Below are positions 13,036 through 24,152 of a stretch of 64,000 bases of DNA, in pieces. Position 1 is the stretch's first letter. Each line of letters begins with the position of its first letter. The stretch lies in assembly GCA_907163375.1 (NCBI GenBank), contig CAJQUW010007783.1:62001-126000 (forward strand), in the 5' to 3' direction. This DNA is from Prostheceraeus crozeri (Eukaryota > Platyhelminthes > Polycladida > Euryleptidae). The position numbers and the translations under genes were made by a program. Under the pieces are notes generated by a model, which was not told the origin of the DNA, made no database searches, and saw only the letters and a list, made by a program, of their open reading frames with translations.

Positions 13036-13088
13036 CTTCCTGATGAAGATTGAGGCAGTTCTCTGACCTCAATTGAAACCGGTTGAAG
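13036..13088 (+). ncRNA. small type I hammerhead ribozyme-like motif, C3-G8 form
   Basis: Helix I is CTTC (13036-13039) with GAAG (13085-13088). The core CTGATGA (13040-13046) is exact. Helix II runs 13048-13055 with 13067-13074 (seven Watson-Crick pairs plus one G-T), closing an 11-base loop. GAA is at 13075-13077. Helix III is only palindromic ACCGGT (13078-13083), followed by T at position 17, so cleavage would fall between 13084 and 13085. One extra A (13047) sits before helix II. Small hammerheads with such short helix III are known from Penelope-like elements and can cleave as dimers. Structure is seen in sequence; activity is inferred. Confidence 0.65.
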
Positions 13089-13330
13089 ACCTTTTGTAAT
13101 TCATCATTGAATAGATTTGAGAAGACATTGACACTTTTCAGCTATAACAATTATTTGAATCGAATATCGATCCGTATTTGAGAAGTGTTTTTAAATAAAG
13201 ATTAAACGTATTCAGAAAAATGACGTTTACGCGCATCCAAATAAATGTGATTCTAATAATATTGATTTGCTGAAGATTTTAACTCATTGTCTATATACAT
13301 GTAGCCATGTGTTTTATATACACCACAGAG

Positions 13331-13490
13331 GTGTCCGTGGCACAGTAGTTAAGTGTTTGGCCGAGCTATCTGTTGGTCTTGAGGTCGGTTTCCGAAAGTG
13401 TCATTGGATGAAGAGCATCCCTGCTATCACAATTCTTCAGAAAAGTCTCACACTATGTCGGTATCGTCGCCGCCCACAGTGGGGTAGTAT
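13331..13490 (+). mobile_element. tRNA-derived SINE, family 1, copy 3
   Basis: GTGTCCGTGGCACAGTAGTT begins the tRNA-like head. GAGGTCGGTTTCCGAAAGTG (box B region) and CATTGGATGAAGAGCATCC follow. It is diverged from the other copies and ends about 220 bp before an Ig exon, inside the preceding intron. Confidence 0.75.
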
Positions 13491-13708
13491 TTGCACTGAA
13501 ACTTCATTTTTTCATGCACGCTGTCATTCACTTTACTACTTTCAATCAATGAAACGTGCTTGATTTCCGAAATTTGTCCGCTCCTGAGTCATAACACGGA
13601 ACTGAGAGTTCCATACCGCTCGATTTAGGTTGGGCTTATTCAACTTCAAAATTGTGAATTAAATCTGAAGTGAAACATAATTTCGTCATTTCTCCTTTTT
13701 CTCCGCAG

Positions 13709-13836
13709 ATACGAAATCCTTTCAAGCGGAACTTTGGTTATGAAATCAGCTCTTCCCGCAGATGCCGGCGTCTTCCAATGCTTTGTTGCCAATGAAATCG
13801 GAGAGGATGTGCAGACAATTTGGGTGAAAGTGAAAA
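13709..13836 (+). CDS. sdk: exon, second half of an Ig I-set domain (Sidekick-like protein)
   Basis: This internal exon encodes 42 codons plus split codons at each end. The start has a pyrimidine-rich acceptor (CTCCTTTTTCTCCGCAG) and the end a consensus donor (GTAAGT). The protein has SSGTLVM, then DAGVFQCFVANEIGE and WVKVK: the E, F and G strands of an I-set Ig domain with its second Cys. It begins with the last base of a codon and ends with the first base of the next, so it joins the exon at 51461 in frame. The FQCF.AN..GE..T pattern and the following residues recall Ig4-Ig5 of Sidekick, a homophilic synaptic and junctional adhesion protein. Ig identity is near certain; Sidekick itself is about 60% likely, with other multi-Ig adhesion receptors as the alternative. 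The first half of this domain was not found upstream. Confidence 0.88.
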
Positions 13837-13839
13837 GTA

Positions 13840-15160
13840 AGTAATGTACTATTTCGACACTTAGTAAATGGATCTTTATTCTGTATCGAGGAAATGGGAA
13901 ATTGATAAAGGAAGTGATTTCTCATTGACACTGATAAGATTACTTTGAATTTGACAATATCTACACATGCATAGACTTCTCTCTAATCTCATTCATTCAG
14001 GAGTCACTAAGACGCCTTACAAAAGTCCTCACGATGGTTGCTCATTGAACTATCGTTTACAGTGCATTGAAGTGCACTGTCGAATTGTCAGTAGCTTCTC
14101 AGCCAAACCTCTTGGCAGTTTTTTTTGTGATGGTTGAAGTTTGCTTGAGGGGAATTAGGAAATCCAAGAACATTTCATTTAATAACCTGATAAGTTTATT
14201 GTCACGCTCCTTTCTCCTCATTGAGCACTTATCAGCTTTGATTAGTTGATGTAGTGAGTGAATGAGGTGAAATTGTAGGATGAGTCGTCTGTTGACGGTC
14301 AAGCAAGAGTCTAGAATGCAAACTGAGTCTGCTTGGGCTGAGATAAATTCCGGAAGGTGCGCGGAAATTCGATCTTCTGTCGAGTTGTTCGGCGAAGTCC
14401 GCAGATAATGAAGCTGACGAACTTTGACAAGCATATCGAATGAATTTTCATGTATTGATCTTCTTGATATGTCTATTGTCATCGATAAACGGATGGTCGA
14501 GTTGGTGAGGTCACATGCCAGATGGGCATGTGATTTGATAGGTCTTGGTTCGAAACTGATTGGTGTCCCTAGCGTACCTCGATATTGTGAGAGTTTAGTC
14601 CTATTGAATTTGAGTTTTGCTGAGGTCAGTTCATCTCTCTAGATTAAACTCCCCAGTGGAGTTGACTCAGATTACGTTTAATGGTGATGCTCGACTCAGT
14701 GGCCTTATATTAGAGTGGTGACCCACTGTCTCGGAATCTATCTAGTCAAATGTAGGTCAGGTGTAACCAAATATGCCATTATAGGCACTCTCATATAGCC
14801 ATAATCGGTGCACTTCAAGATATTGCTTAGCATCCATGCAGTGGTGGTACAGTGGGAGTTAAGCAAGCGCGCTGCACCTGCTCTGTAAGCTTTCAATGCA
14901 TTCAGCAATAAACCGGTTTAATGTCTAACTGAGATGAAAGCAACCTTATGTACATAATGGAGTAGAATTGAGCAATTGACCTTGATGTTTACTTTTGATA
15001 AGAGTTATAGAATCCTCTGTTACTTTGAATGGCCAAGAGAAGTTTTTTGAACAGCGAGTTGTTTGAAATTCATATATAGTAAGCAATTCAAACAGTTATT
15101 TTGAGCAGTACACAAATTTTGTTATTTTTAACTATGCAATATTATAATTATCATTTTATT
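13840..15160. other. intronic, nothing recognised
   Basis: An open frame of 127 codons on the minus strand (14099-14482) has no recognisable motif and no splice or promoter context. I do not call it a gene. Confidence 0.5.
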
Positions 15161-15565
15161 ATCAAATAAATCTATTGACAAACATGTTTAAATGCTCGAA
15201 ACGTACCATCATCAGTGAACAGCAAAAGTGATACATGTGCAAAGACTTAAATACATCCGAAAGTTCACTCAAAAAGAGCGCGAGCAATAATAACAATAGC
15301 AAAGAAATATTGCTAGAACTGATGAATTGCCTTACTGATAAAATCTTATAAGAACCAAAATGTGAAGCTCATGAATACTCAGACGCAGATTGATCAATTG
15401 TTGTTATTTTAAATTTTTTTTCTTTGCTTTTGTTATTATTACTCGCGCTCCTTTTGAATGAACTTTCGGATGTATTTAAGTCTTTGCACATGTATCACTT
15501 TTGCTGTTCACTGATGATGGTACGTTTCGAGCATTTAAACATGTTTGTCGATAGATTTATTTGAT
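15161..15565. repeat. fold-back repeat, about 147-bp arms
   Basis: 15161-15307 is nearly the perfect reverse complement of 15418-15565. The arm includes CGAAACGTACCATCATCAGT and AAGACTTAAATACATCCG. The spacer of about 110 bp is unrelated. CGAAACG next to a CATCATCAG segment recalls PLE terminal regions, so a pair of inverted PLE terminal repeats is a possible origin, but no coding remnant is left. Confidence 0.85.
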
Positions 15566-17213
15566 CATGCAATCTCTGCGGCAATGTTCTTTATTCTCAA
15601 TTATCATTATATTCACATGTATATGTTTTAATTGTATTTTCTCCATATTTTTTGATGAATTTAGTATTCTGCTTCATCATACCTATATTTCTTTATTTTC
15701 CCTTCATCATGACTCTTCCTCTTCCCTCAAAGTTTGATTTCAAAAGAATCAGTGACATTTCCCCTTCATTGTCAGTCAGGTCAAATGCAAATAATATTAT
15801 TGTTGATGCTTACTGGATAAATCTGTGTTAAAATGTGTTAAGATTTTACAAGTCATGTGAATTGGAGAAGAAAAGCAGAGTAAATATTGAGTTACAAAGC
15901 TTTACTTTTCAGAAAGTTTCTGCTGTTAGAGTATTGCAGAATTCTTGTACGTTTTTTTTGAAAAAGTGCTCAAATATCTTTAAAAATTAAATGCATGTAT
16001 AAATCTGTATCATGTCTTGAAATGGACTGGGTATACGAGTATATAGTCCAAACATCGGTGATATTTCATCTTTTCACTATCAGTCTCTTGCATTTGAATT
16101 TTCTTTTATCAATGCGTAACGGGTTTGATAACCACAGAGTGACCATCAATCGAAGTGTTCGTCATTTTATAAATGCAGGCGTCTTGTTCGATTATCAATT
16201 GATATGAATAGTATTCAATTTCCTTACAGAATGATTGTTGTTTTTTTTAAAAAAAGACATGATGTCGATGTCACTGTTGCAATATCAGTTAGTGTTCTAC
16301 AGCGGCATCATCAAGTAATCGAAATCGTGAAAGCTAGAATTAAGATGGACAAAGATAATCAGAACTTTTCGTTTCATTCAGGTGATGTCGAATTTCAGAG
16401 ATTGGCATTTCATAAAGATTGATCGAGTCAGCATGGTATCGATAAGAGCTGAACTTTCTCGAACGATATTTTCACAATACAAAATGTTAATTCAAATTTC
16501 ACGTGTGTCGGAGAATGTAATTTTCGGATTTTTACGTGAAGCCTGGTTGTATGTCAGATAATTTATCAGAAAAAAATCATTGCAGAATCCAATTAACTTC
16601 AGATGCCCTTGTGAGAAGACAGTTCCAACTTGAGGAATCGACCAGAGAAGAGTTGGTAACACTTCATTTGACGATTGAGTGTTTTACTACATTAGAGGAC
16701 GATACTTCTGATTGATGCGATTTTGATACTGCTAGTGCAGACATCTTCCACCCAGAGAATTGTTTCACTTTGACTGTGTGTATGTACGGTTTCTAGTGGG
16801 AGACACAGGATGCTGTAGTTACTTTTACTTACCATGATATCACTTGCTTCAACGACATCATGAGGACTCATTTGCATGTTAATAGAAAGAATTATACTTT
16901 CGATTTGAAAAATATTTTTTTCCATTTCTCATTCATTGACTTTTGGTGATGTTGGTGAGAAAAACCTTGGGCTGATGAATTATATTCAATCTGAAAGCTT
17001 TTGTAATACTTTCCCATTGTGATTTAGAGTAGTATTGATTCGGGAACCTCACATAATTATCTAAGACAGGAATCTGACCCACTTGACCTCAAATTTCATG
17101 TCGGTTATGTGAGCTTTTAAATTCAGCAAGCATAATCTCACGCTCTGTGGAACTGTGAGATAAATAATTAGATATGAGTTGAAAAAGTCATTTTATTTCA
17201 ATGTTTAAAAACT
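15566..17213. other. intronic, nothing recognised
   Basis: AT-rich, with short open frames only. Confidence 0.5.
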
Positions 17214-17640
17214 ATCGATGCCTTTCGATGTCCTTCGGACAAACACGGTAAAAGGCAAAACAGGACATGAAATTCAAAATTACTGAAATGTCAGAAATGC
17301 AAGGAAATTGAGACATAGAATTTAAAGAAATGTGAAGATAGCATAGCACAATAAGGCAAAAAGTTTCATGAGTAGGAGATACTACAATATCTCAATATGA
17401 TATTACAATATATTACAGGTATTACAACAAAATGGAAAAGGGACTCAAAACTCACTGCCTAGGAATGACATTGTTCCGAGCATCACTCAGAGTTATTTTT
17501 TAATCTAGTTGTTCTTCCAGTTATCTTCACATTCCCTAAACTCTATGTCTCAATTTTCTTATATTTCAGTGATTTTGAATTTCATATCCTGTTTGCCTTT
17601 TATCGTGAAGGTTTTCCGAAGGACATCGAAATGCATCGAT
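17214..17640. repeat. fold-back repeat, about 120-bp diverged arms
   Basis: 17214-17340 and 17522-17640 are reverse complements with several mismatches and small indels. Shared landmarks are ATCGATGC.TTTCGATGTCC at the outside and AAATTGAGACATAGA inside. The arms carry a small hairpin (TCC GAA GGA flanked by GAA and a short palindrome) that only loosely resembles a hammerhead. No coding sequence lies inside. Confidence 0.8.
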
Positions 17641-18820
17641 ATTGAAAACTGAATATTTTCGATCGGCTAATTTGCTCTGTCCGTTATTTTTAAACATAAT
17701 CAAATATGTAATTATAATGATAACAAACTGAATGATATCGTCATTCCAATGTGACAACAATAGGCTGATTAATTTCTAATTTCTTTATCACCGAAAAATC
17801 TGGTTTATTTGAAATATAGCGATGCATTTCGACACAACCAATCTCAAAGTCAGAAGTTTTGCTATCAAAAAATTATAAGCCAAATAAAGAGTCATAGAAC
17901 CACAGTCCCTTATCGTCTCTCGTGACAAAGTTCCTGCTTTTTCTTACCTATAACGTACAAATTTCACTCATCGGAATACCACTGTTGCAAAACCTGCTCA
18001 TCAGAAACTTCAGTCTGTGGCAAATCCCTCTTTTCTGAAGGTCAGTTGGTAGAAATCTAATGCATCTTCGAGTCTGCATTCACCACCTTCATCGATATTG
18101 ATATCATTTACAATCATATTCCACTTTTCTCAAGAATGTTATGAATGAAATCCAAATTTTGATCATTTTACGAAGTTTAGAACTAATGATTATTTTGTTG
18201 ATTAATTATTGCCTACATTTTTTATGAGCACCTTCGCTTCATTATCTTTAAATTATTCGGAAAGTAGCCTTATATCGGAATATGACCCGTGATGCAAATG
18301 TTGGTTTTGGCCTGTGGATTGTGCTTGCGCAAGTCTTGGAATTCAGGTTGATTATCGGGGCGCAAGTTGCTGACAGAATTGGTTGGGTGAGTGATGTGAT
18401 GATGTAATTGACAACCTTTTGTGTCTGAAGCTGCTGAAATTATAGTTTGGTGAAGAATTGTGATATTCTAATTGATTTGCGATTCATCAGGTCTCAAAGT
18501 AATCAAGTTGATTAGAAATTCAGCTTTTAGTTTGATGAACTGTCGTCTAATTTGATCCTACTGTCAAGGCATATCTGCTGTTGATGAGGAACAAGTGCTT
18601 TATGGACAAATTTTCGTCTGACAAGTTGCAAATTTCAACTAAGTATCACTCAAAATATATTATATTCAGCCGTAATTTTATGTAATATATTTGCTCCCAA
18701 AGTTCTATTTTTAGTGCTTAACCGTTCCTCATCTTTCTTCTACACATTTTAGCATAAGAGGATGTCCTCTTAATTTAAACTCAAATTGAAGCTTCACATT
18801 TTAAATGTCTTTTTTAAGAT
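17641..18820. other. intronic, nothing recognised
   Basis: No exon or repeat recognised up to the start of the 32-bp array. Confidence 0.5.
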
Positions 18821-20689
18821 AAAGACGACCTATGAGATTGAGGACTCGGGATCAAGACGACTAATGAGATTGAGGGACTCACTATCCAGACGACTTATGA
18901 GATTGAGGACTCGGGATCAAGACGACCTATGAGATTGAGGACTCGGGATCAAGACGACCTATGAGATTGAGGACTCGGGATCAAGACGACTTATGAGATT
19001 GATGACTCGGAATCAAGACGACCTATGAGATTGAGGACTCGGGATCAAGACGACTTATGAGATTGATGACTCGGAATCAAGACGATCTATGAGATTGAGG
19101 ACTCGGGATCAGGATGACTTATGAGATTGAGGACTCGGGATCAAGACGACCTATGAGATTGAGGACTCGGAATCAAGACGACTTATGAGATTGAGGACTC
19201 GGAATCAAGACGACTTATGAGATTGAGGACTCGGGATCAGGATGACTTATGAGATTGAGGACTCGGGATCAGGATGACTTATGAGATTGAGGACTCGGGA
19301 TCAGGATGACTTATGAGATTGAGGACTCGGGATCAGGATGACTTATGAGATTGAGGACTCGGGTATCAGGATGACTTATGAGATTGAGGACTCGGGATCA
19401 GGATGACTTATGAGATTGAGGACTCGGGATCAAGACGACTTATGAGATTGAGGACTCGGGATCAAGACGACTTATGAGATTGAGGACTCGGGATCAGGAT
19501 GACTTATGAGATTGAGGACTCGGGATCAAGACGACCTATGAGATTGAGGACTCGGGATCAAGACGACCTATGAGATTGAGGACTCGGGATCAAGACGACC
19601 TATGAGATTGAGGACTCGGGATCAGGATGACTTATGAGATTGAGGACTCGGGATCAGGATGACTTATGAGATTGAGGACTCGGGATCAGGATGACTTATG
19701 AGATTGAGGACTCGGGATCAAGACGACCTATGAGATTGAGGACTCGGGATCAGGATGACTTATGAGATTGAGGACTCGGGATCAAGACGACTTATGAGAT
19801 TGAGGACTCGGGATCAGGATGACTTATGAGATTGAGGACTCGGGATCAGGATGACTTATGAGATTGAGGACTCGGGATCAGGATGACTTATGAGATTGAG
19901 GACTCGGGATCAAGACGACCTATGAGATTGAGGACTCGGGATCAGGATGACTTATGAGATTGAGGACTCGGGATCAGGATGACTTATGAGATTGAGGACT
20001 CGGGATCAAGACGACTAATGAGATTGAGGACTCGGGATCAGGATGACCTATGAGATTGAGGACTCGGGATCAGGATGACTTATGAGATTGAGGACTCGGG
20101 ATCAAGACGACTAATGAGATTGAGGGACTCACTATCCAGACGACTTATGAGATTGAGGACTCGGGATCAAGACGACCTATGAGATTGAGGACTCGGGATC
20201 AAGACGACCTATGAGATTGAGGACTCGGGATCAAGACGACTTATGAGATTGATGACTCGGAATCAAGACGACCTATGAGATTGAGGACTCGGGATCAAGA
20301 CGACTTATGAGATTGAGGACTCGGGATCAAGACGACCTATGAGATTGAGGACTCGGGATCAAGACGACTTATGAGATTGAGGACTCGGGATCAGGATGAC
20401 TTATGAGATTGAGGACTCGGGATCAAGACGACCTATGAGATTGAGGACTCGGGATCAGGATGACTTATGAGATTGAGGACTCGGGATCAAGACGACCTAT
20501 GAGATTGAGGACTCGGGATCAGGATGACTTATGAGATTGAGGACTCGGGATCAGGATGACTTATGAGATTGAGGACTCGGGATCAGGATGACTTATGAGA
20601 TTGAGGACTCGGGATCAAGACGACTTATGAGATTGAGGACTCGGAATCAAGACGACTTATGAGATTGAGGACTCGGGATCAAGACAACG
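18821..20689. repeat. 32-bp minisatellite, about 58 units
   Basis: The unit contains GACTTATGAGATTGAGGACT followed by CGGGATCA.GA. Two main unit types alternate: CAAGACGAC and CAGGATGAC, with T/C and T/A variants before TATGAG. A rare 33-bp unit with GAGGGACTCACTATCCAG occurs at 18851 and again at 20101. The second block repeats at least the next six units in the same order. The distance of 1250 bp equals 39 units plus two single-base insertions, both visible. Decayed unit-like sequence follows to about 20800. There are no spacers, so this is not CRISPR-like. Confidence 0.97.
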
Positions 20690-21641
20690 TGTAAAGTTGA
20701 TGACCCGACATGCAGACGGAACACGACATTCATGACCCAATATTCACCGTGGGAGTGCATGGAGTCTATGTGCCGTGGATTGATGACTCAAATTCCAATG
20801 TAACCTTGTTGCTGATGACGGAATCATCTGACCGGATTTCTCACTCGCTGTCTAATAGCTCAGTTTATGGGATGATATTACATGATTGATCACTGCAATT
20901 GAGTTACAGACGTAATTACCGGTGGGTCGCCATAAACACCAAAACGCCCTTCACAACGGCGACATAGGTTTCATTTGAGTTGAAGGACAATCTGTCTCAA
21001 TCTAACGCGTTCCTGTGCTTTCTCCAAAGGTTGCTTAGCGAGAGGCTGTGTAATGCATTGGGCAGATGAAGATGCTCAGCAGTGATGAACCTTTCGTCGT
21101 CTGAAGATCGATGTGGTAGCTGCTATTGTACTGACGATAATTAGTACAGTGGAAAGTTTGCTTGAATTTCATGTCTGATGAAGATGTTCTTCCTAGTCGG
21201 TATCTCCTTTGATATTGATTATTATTAGTCGTCAATTTCAGGTGCAAAAATATATATTGATAAGAGGGGAAGGTGTAGGAGAAATACAACAGGTTTTCAA
21301 GTATGAATTATTCAGTTATTGAATAATCAATTAATTATCTCTATTGTCAATAGATTTTGCTTTCCTTATCGATTCACAAATGATGTTGAAGTCGTAATCG
21401 TTAGATTACCGGGTCAAGGTGAAATATGACTCAATTGAGTTTACAGTGAAGAGAAGAAAATGTGAAGAGTTGCGATGTCATCAAGAGGTGGGGGTCTTCG
21501 CACACACACAGAGGTGTTATTTCTTGTGAGGCGGTGGTGCATCCGAGGCGGAATTCGAACCATGTATGAGCCACGACGGAACCATAGAGATGAAAAATCT
21601 CATTAAATTTGTAATTGTGCTGAAACACGCTTGATCACCTA
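20690..21641. other. intronic, mostly nothing recognised
   Basis: The first 100 bp look like decayed 32-bp units (GTTGATGACCCGACATGCAG). The remainder has no recognised element. Confidence 0.45.
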
Positions 21642-22082
21642 GTCCGGCAGCCAGAGAGAGTTTCTGCAGGGAACGAGGCCGAAAGTGAGATTTTCACAGA
21701 ATGATGCACACCATATGCCTACTACGAATCGTCACGTCTGTCGAGTTCTAGTGAGTTCCTCTTCTTGTCAGACAGAATCAAAGAAAAACACATGTAAATC
21801 CAATGGGACGCAGATTGAAGTTTTTGGCTAAAATGAATTTTGCTATGTTTTCTCTGATTAAACGAAAAGTACTAAGCCCAGAGTCATAATTTTTGGCATG
21901 GAATGTCTTCAAGTCATTTCCTTTCATGTTCATGCACTTCTGTCTATAAAGCTAAACACAGTTTTTTTGCGAACCTCTTAATGTCGGCAAACTCAAGCAT
22001 TTTTAGCAACTTTATCCACATTCAACCACATTCTCATATACATTTCCGATTAGATGCATGATAACAGCACATGCACATCATA

Positions 22083-23876
22083 CAGACCCGGCAAAAAGTT
22101 TAGCAACACCCCTGATTTTGCAAACAACAGAATGTAGCGTTTGCTAAAAAGTATTTTAATAATGTTTATGCGTTCAAATTACAATGCAGAAGTATCAAGA
22201 AGCTTACCAACACTGAGAATATGCGATTGTCGAAAGCGAACGACTAATGAGTGTCACATCAATACTTTGTGTGATATCCTTTTGCTGCCAAACATGCTTG
22301 AATACGTTGGGGCATTGACTCAACCAGTTTTCTGCAATAGGCAGGAGTGATCTCGGTGACCCACAAGCGTTTCACCTGTTCCGCTAGAGTACTATGAGAG
22401 GATATATGGCACCTCTGAAGCCTGTCCTTCAATGTTCTCCAGCAATTTTATATGCAATTGAGATCTGTTGAATTACCGGGCCAGCCTTCTAGGATCTGAA
22501 AGTTCTGTTGGGCAATCCAATTCGACACCAGCCTTGCCTTATGCGCCGGTGCTCATCCTGCTGCAAAATCCTTGTTCCTCGAATATTCATGAAAGGCTCT
22601 ACCTTCTGCTTCAATATTTCTAAGTAATTGATCGCCTTAACAGTTTCTGTCTTGCCAAAGACATGAAGTCCACATCTGCCTCTTGCAGAAACTCCTCCCC
22701 AAATCATTAGCTTTGGTGCAGATCGCACAGTGAATGATGTGTAAGATGAACTGAATCGTTCTCCTTTTGGTCTGCGAACATGGGGCTGGTAGCTACGGTG
22801 CTGCGACACAATCGTCTCATCCGCAAACATGACTTCACCCCATTCTTCAGCGCTCATGTTCTGGTAACGCTTGCAAAAGGCTAGCCTGTCACGTACGTTT
22901 TTCGCTGATAGGAGAGGCTTTTTAGCTGGCTTGTATGACTTCAAACCATATTTGTTTCGAAGACGGCTTCTGATAGTTGTCACTGATGAAACATGTGCAC
23001 ATGGAGGCAGATGTGCTTGAATTTCTGTCGCTGCTGCAAAAGGGTTTGCCTTGGAATAACGATGAATGAATCTGTCCGTTTGTGGTGAAGTAGCTGTAGG
23101 CCTACCGGAGCGGCGTTCACTGGCAAAAGATTTGGTATTTTTGATTCGCTTTAAAGTTTGAGACACGCAGGAAGTGGAGACGAATAACTGGGTCGAAATT
23201 TGACGCAAACTAAATCCATTGGAGTGCAATACCAAAATTTGAGCACGTTTTTCAGTCGACAAGTCTGGCTTTTTGCCCATTTTCGGGGAGCACAGAAAGG
23301 ACAGTGACGATGAGATAAGTCACACAAGTATTCGAATGATCAAGGCTATCTCTTAACAGTTTGCTATATATGATGCTGAGCTAAAAATAGAACTGTGGGA
23401 ATCCCTGTGTTCTTAATTTATGTTTGTGCGTGTGTGGTGTGAGCGTTTTTTGGATTAAATCTTGGTATTTCAAACCTGGAGAAGAACACGATAATTTGCC
23501 TCTCACAAGACCAGCCCAATAATGCACCAGACATGCTAGACTAGATTGGTGGACTATCTGGAAATGTACCTTAGATCATCTTATGCCAGTCCAGTGAAAC
23601 ACGCTTACATGCATTGGCGGTCAAGATGTTCTCTACTGTCATATTGCAGAACTCTCTTTGACTCAAAGACCTATCGTCCTCAAGTCTGTTTTACCAGAAA
23701 TGATACAAGAGCAAAATTTAATGCGATATCTAGTCAATGACAACTGAGGGTCAGTAAATTGTCTACACGTCTACAAGGTATTTTGATGTAACAACATGTT
23801 CGAAATGCTTTCAGGTATTGATGCGATCTGACTGTCTTCAAAAACTGGGGTGTTGCTAAACTTTTTGCCGGGTCTG
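22083..23876 (-). mobile_element. Tc1-like DNA transposon
   Basis: The terminal inverted repeats start CAGACCCGGCAAAAAGTTTA and are nearly identical at both ends over about 30 bp. TA flanks both sides (22081-22082 and 23877-23878), as in Tc1/mariner target duplications. The total length of 1794 bp is typical for a full-length Tc1 element. It carries a single transposase reading frame on the minus strand, now broken. It sits exactly between the loop and the right arm of the fold-back element around it. Confidence 0.93.
22258..23280 (-). pseudogene. Tc1-like transposase, inactivated
   Basis: The start MGKKPDLSTEKRAQILVLHS and the following SLRQISTQLFVS form the first helix-turn-helix. TIRSRLRNKYGLKSYK belongs to the second DNA-binding half. 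The catalytic domain begins at VMFADET (first Asp), continues with LMIWGGVSARG, and reaches the second Asp in ILQQDE (22556-22558). Right after that Asp a one-base loss shifts the frame. Reading on in the next frame gives the expected WPGNSTDLNCI, followed by a stop codon (22448-22450) exactly where the catalytic Glu should be, then a normal C-terminus to the stop at 22258. The enzyme has the usual length of about 340 codons but two disabling lesions. Confidence 0.92.
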
Positions 23877-24152
23877 TAGACATGAAGACATTCCATGCCA
23901 AAAATTATGACTCTAGACCTAGTACTTTTTGCTTAATCAGAGAAAACATAGCAAAATTCATTTTAGCCAAAAACTGCAATCTGCGTCCCATTGGATTTAC
24001 ATGTGTTTTTCTTTGATTCTGTCTGACAAGAAGAGGAACTCACTAGAACTCGGCAGACGTGCCGATTCGTAGTAGGCATAGGGTGTACAACATTCTGTGA
24101 AAGTCTCATTTTCGGCCTCGTTCCCTGCAGAAACTCGCTCTGGCTGCCGGAC

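Larger units (their letters stand above)
21642..24152. mobile_element. fold-back DNA element with 274-bp terminal inverted repeats, interrupted by a Tc1 element
   Basis: 21642-21915 matches the reverse complement of 23879-24152 closely from end to end. The termini are GTCCGGCAGCCAGAG and CTCTGGCTGCCGGAC, each flanked by TA, so a TA target duplication is likely. Without the Tc1 insertion the element would be about 715 bp: two arms and a 165-bp loop (21916-22080). It has no transposase of its own and fits a MITE or fold-back element mobilised in trans by a TA-specific (Tc1/mariner-like) transposase. Confidence 0.85.

Noticed and set aside
14099-14482. 127-codon minus-strand frame as a gene
   Set aside because: It has no motif, no context, and a shadowing frame on the other strand.
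15192-15225. CGAAACGTACCATCATCAG as a hammerhead
   Set aside because: Read either way, GAA and CTGATGA are on opposite strands, so no hammerhead core forms.
18821-20689. CRISPR-like array
   Set aside because: Units abut directly with no unique spacers, and the context is an animal intron.
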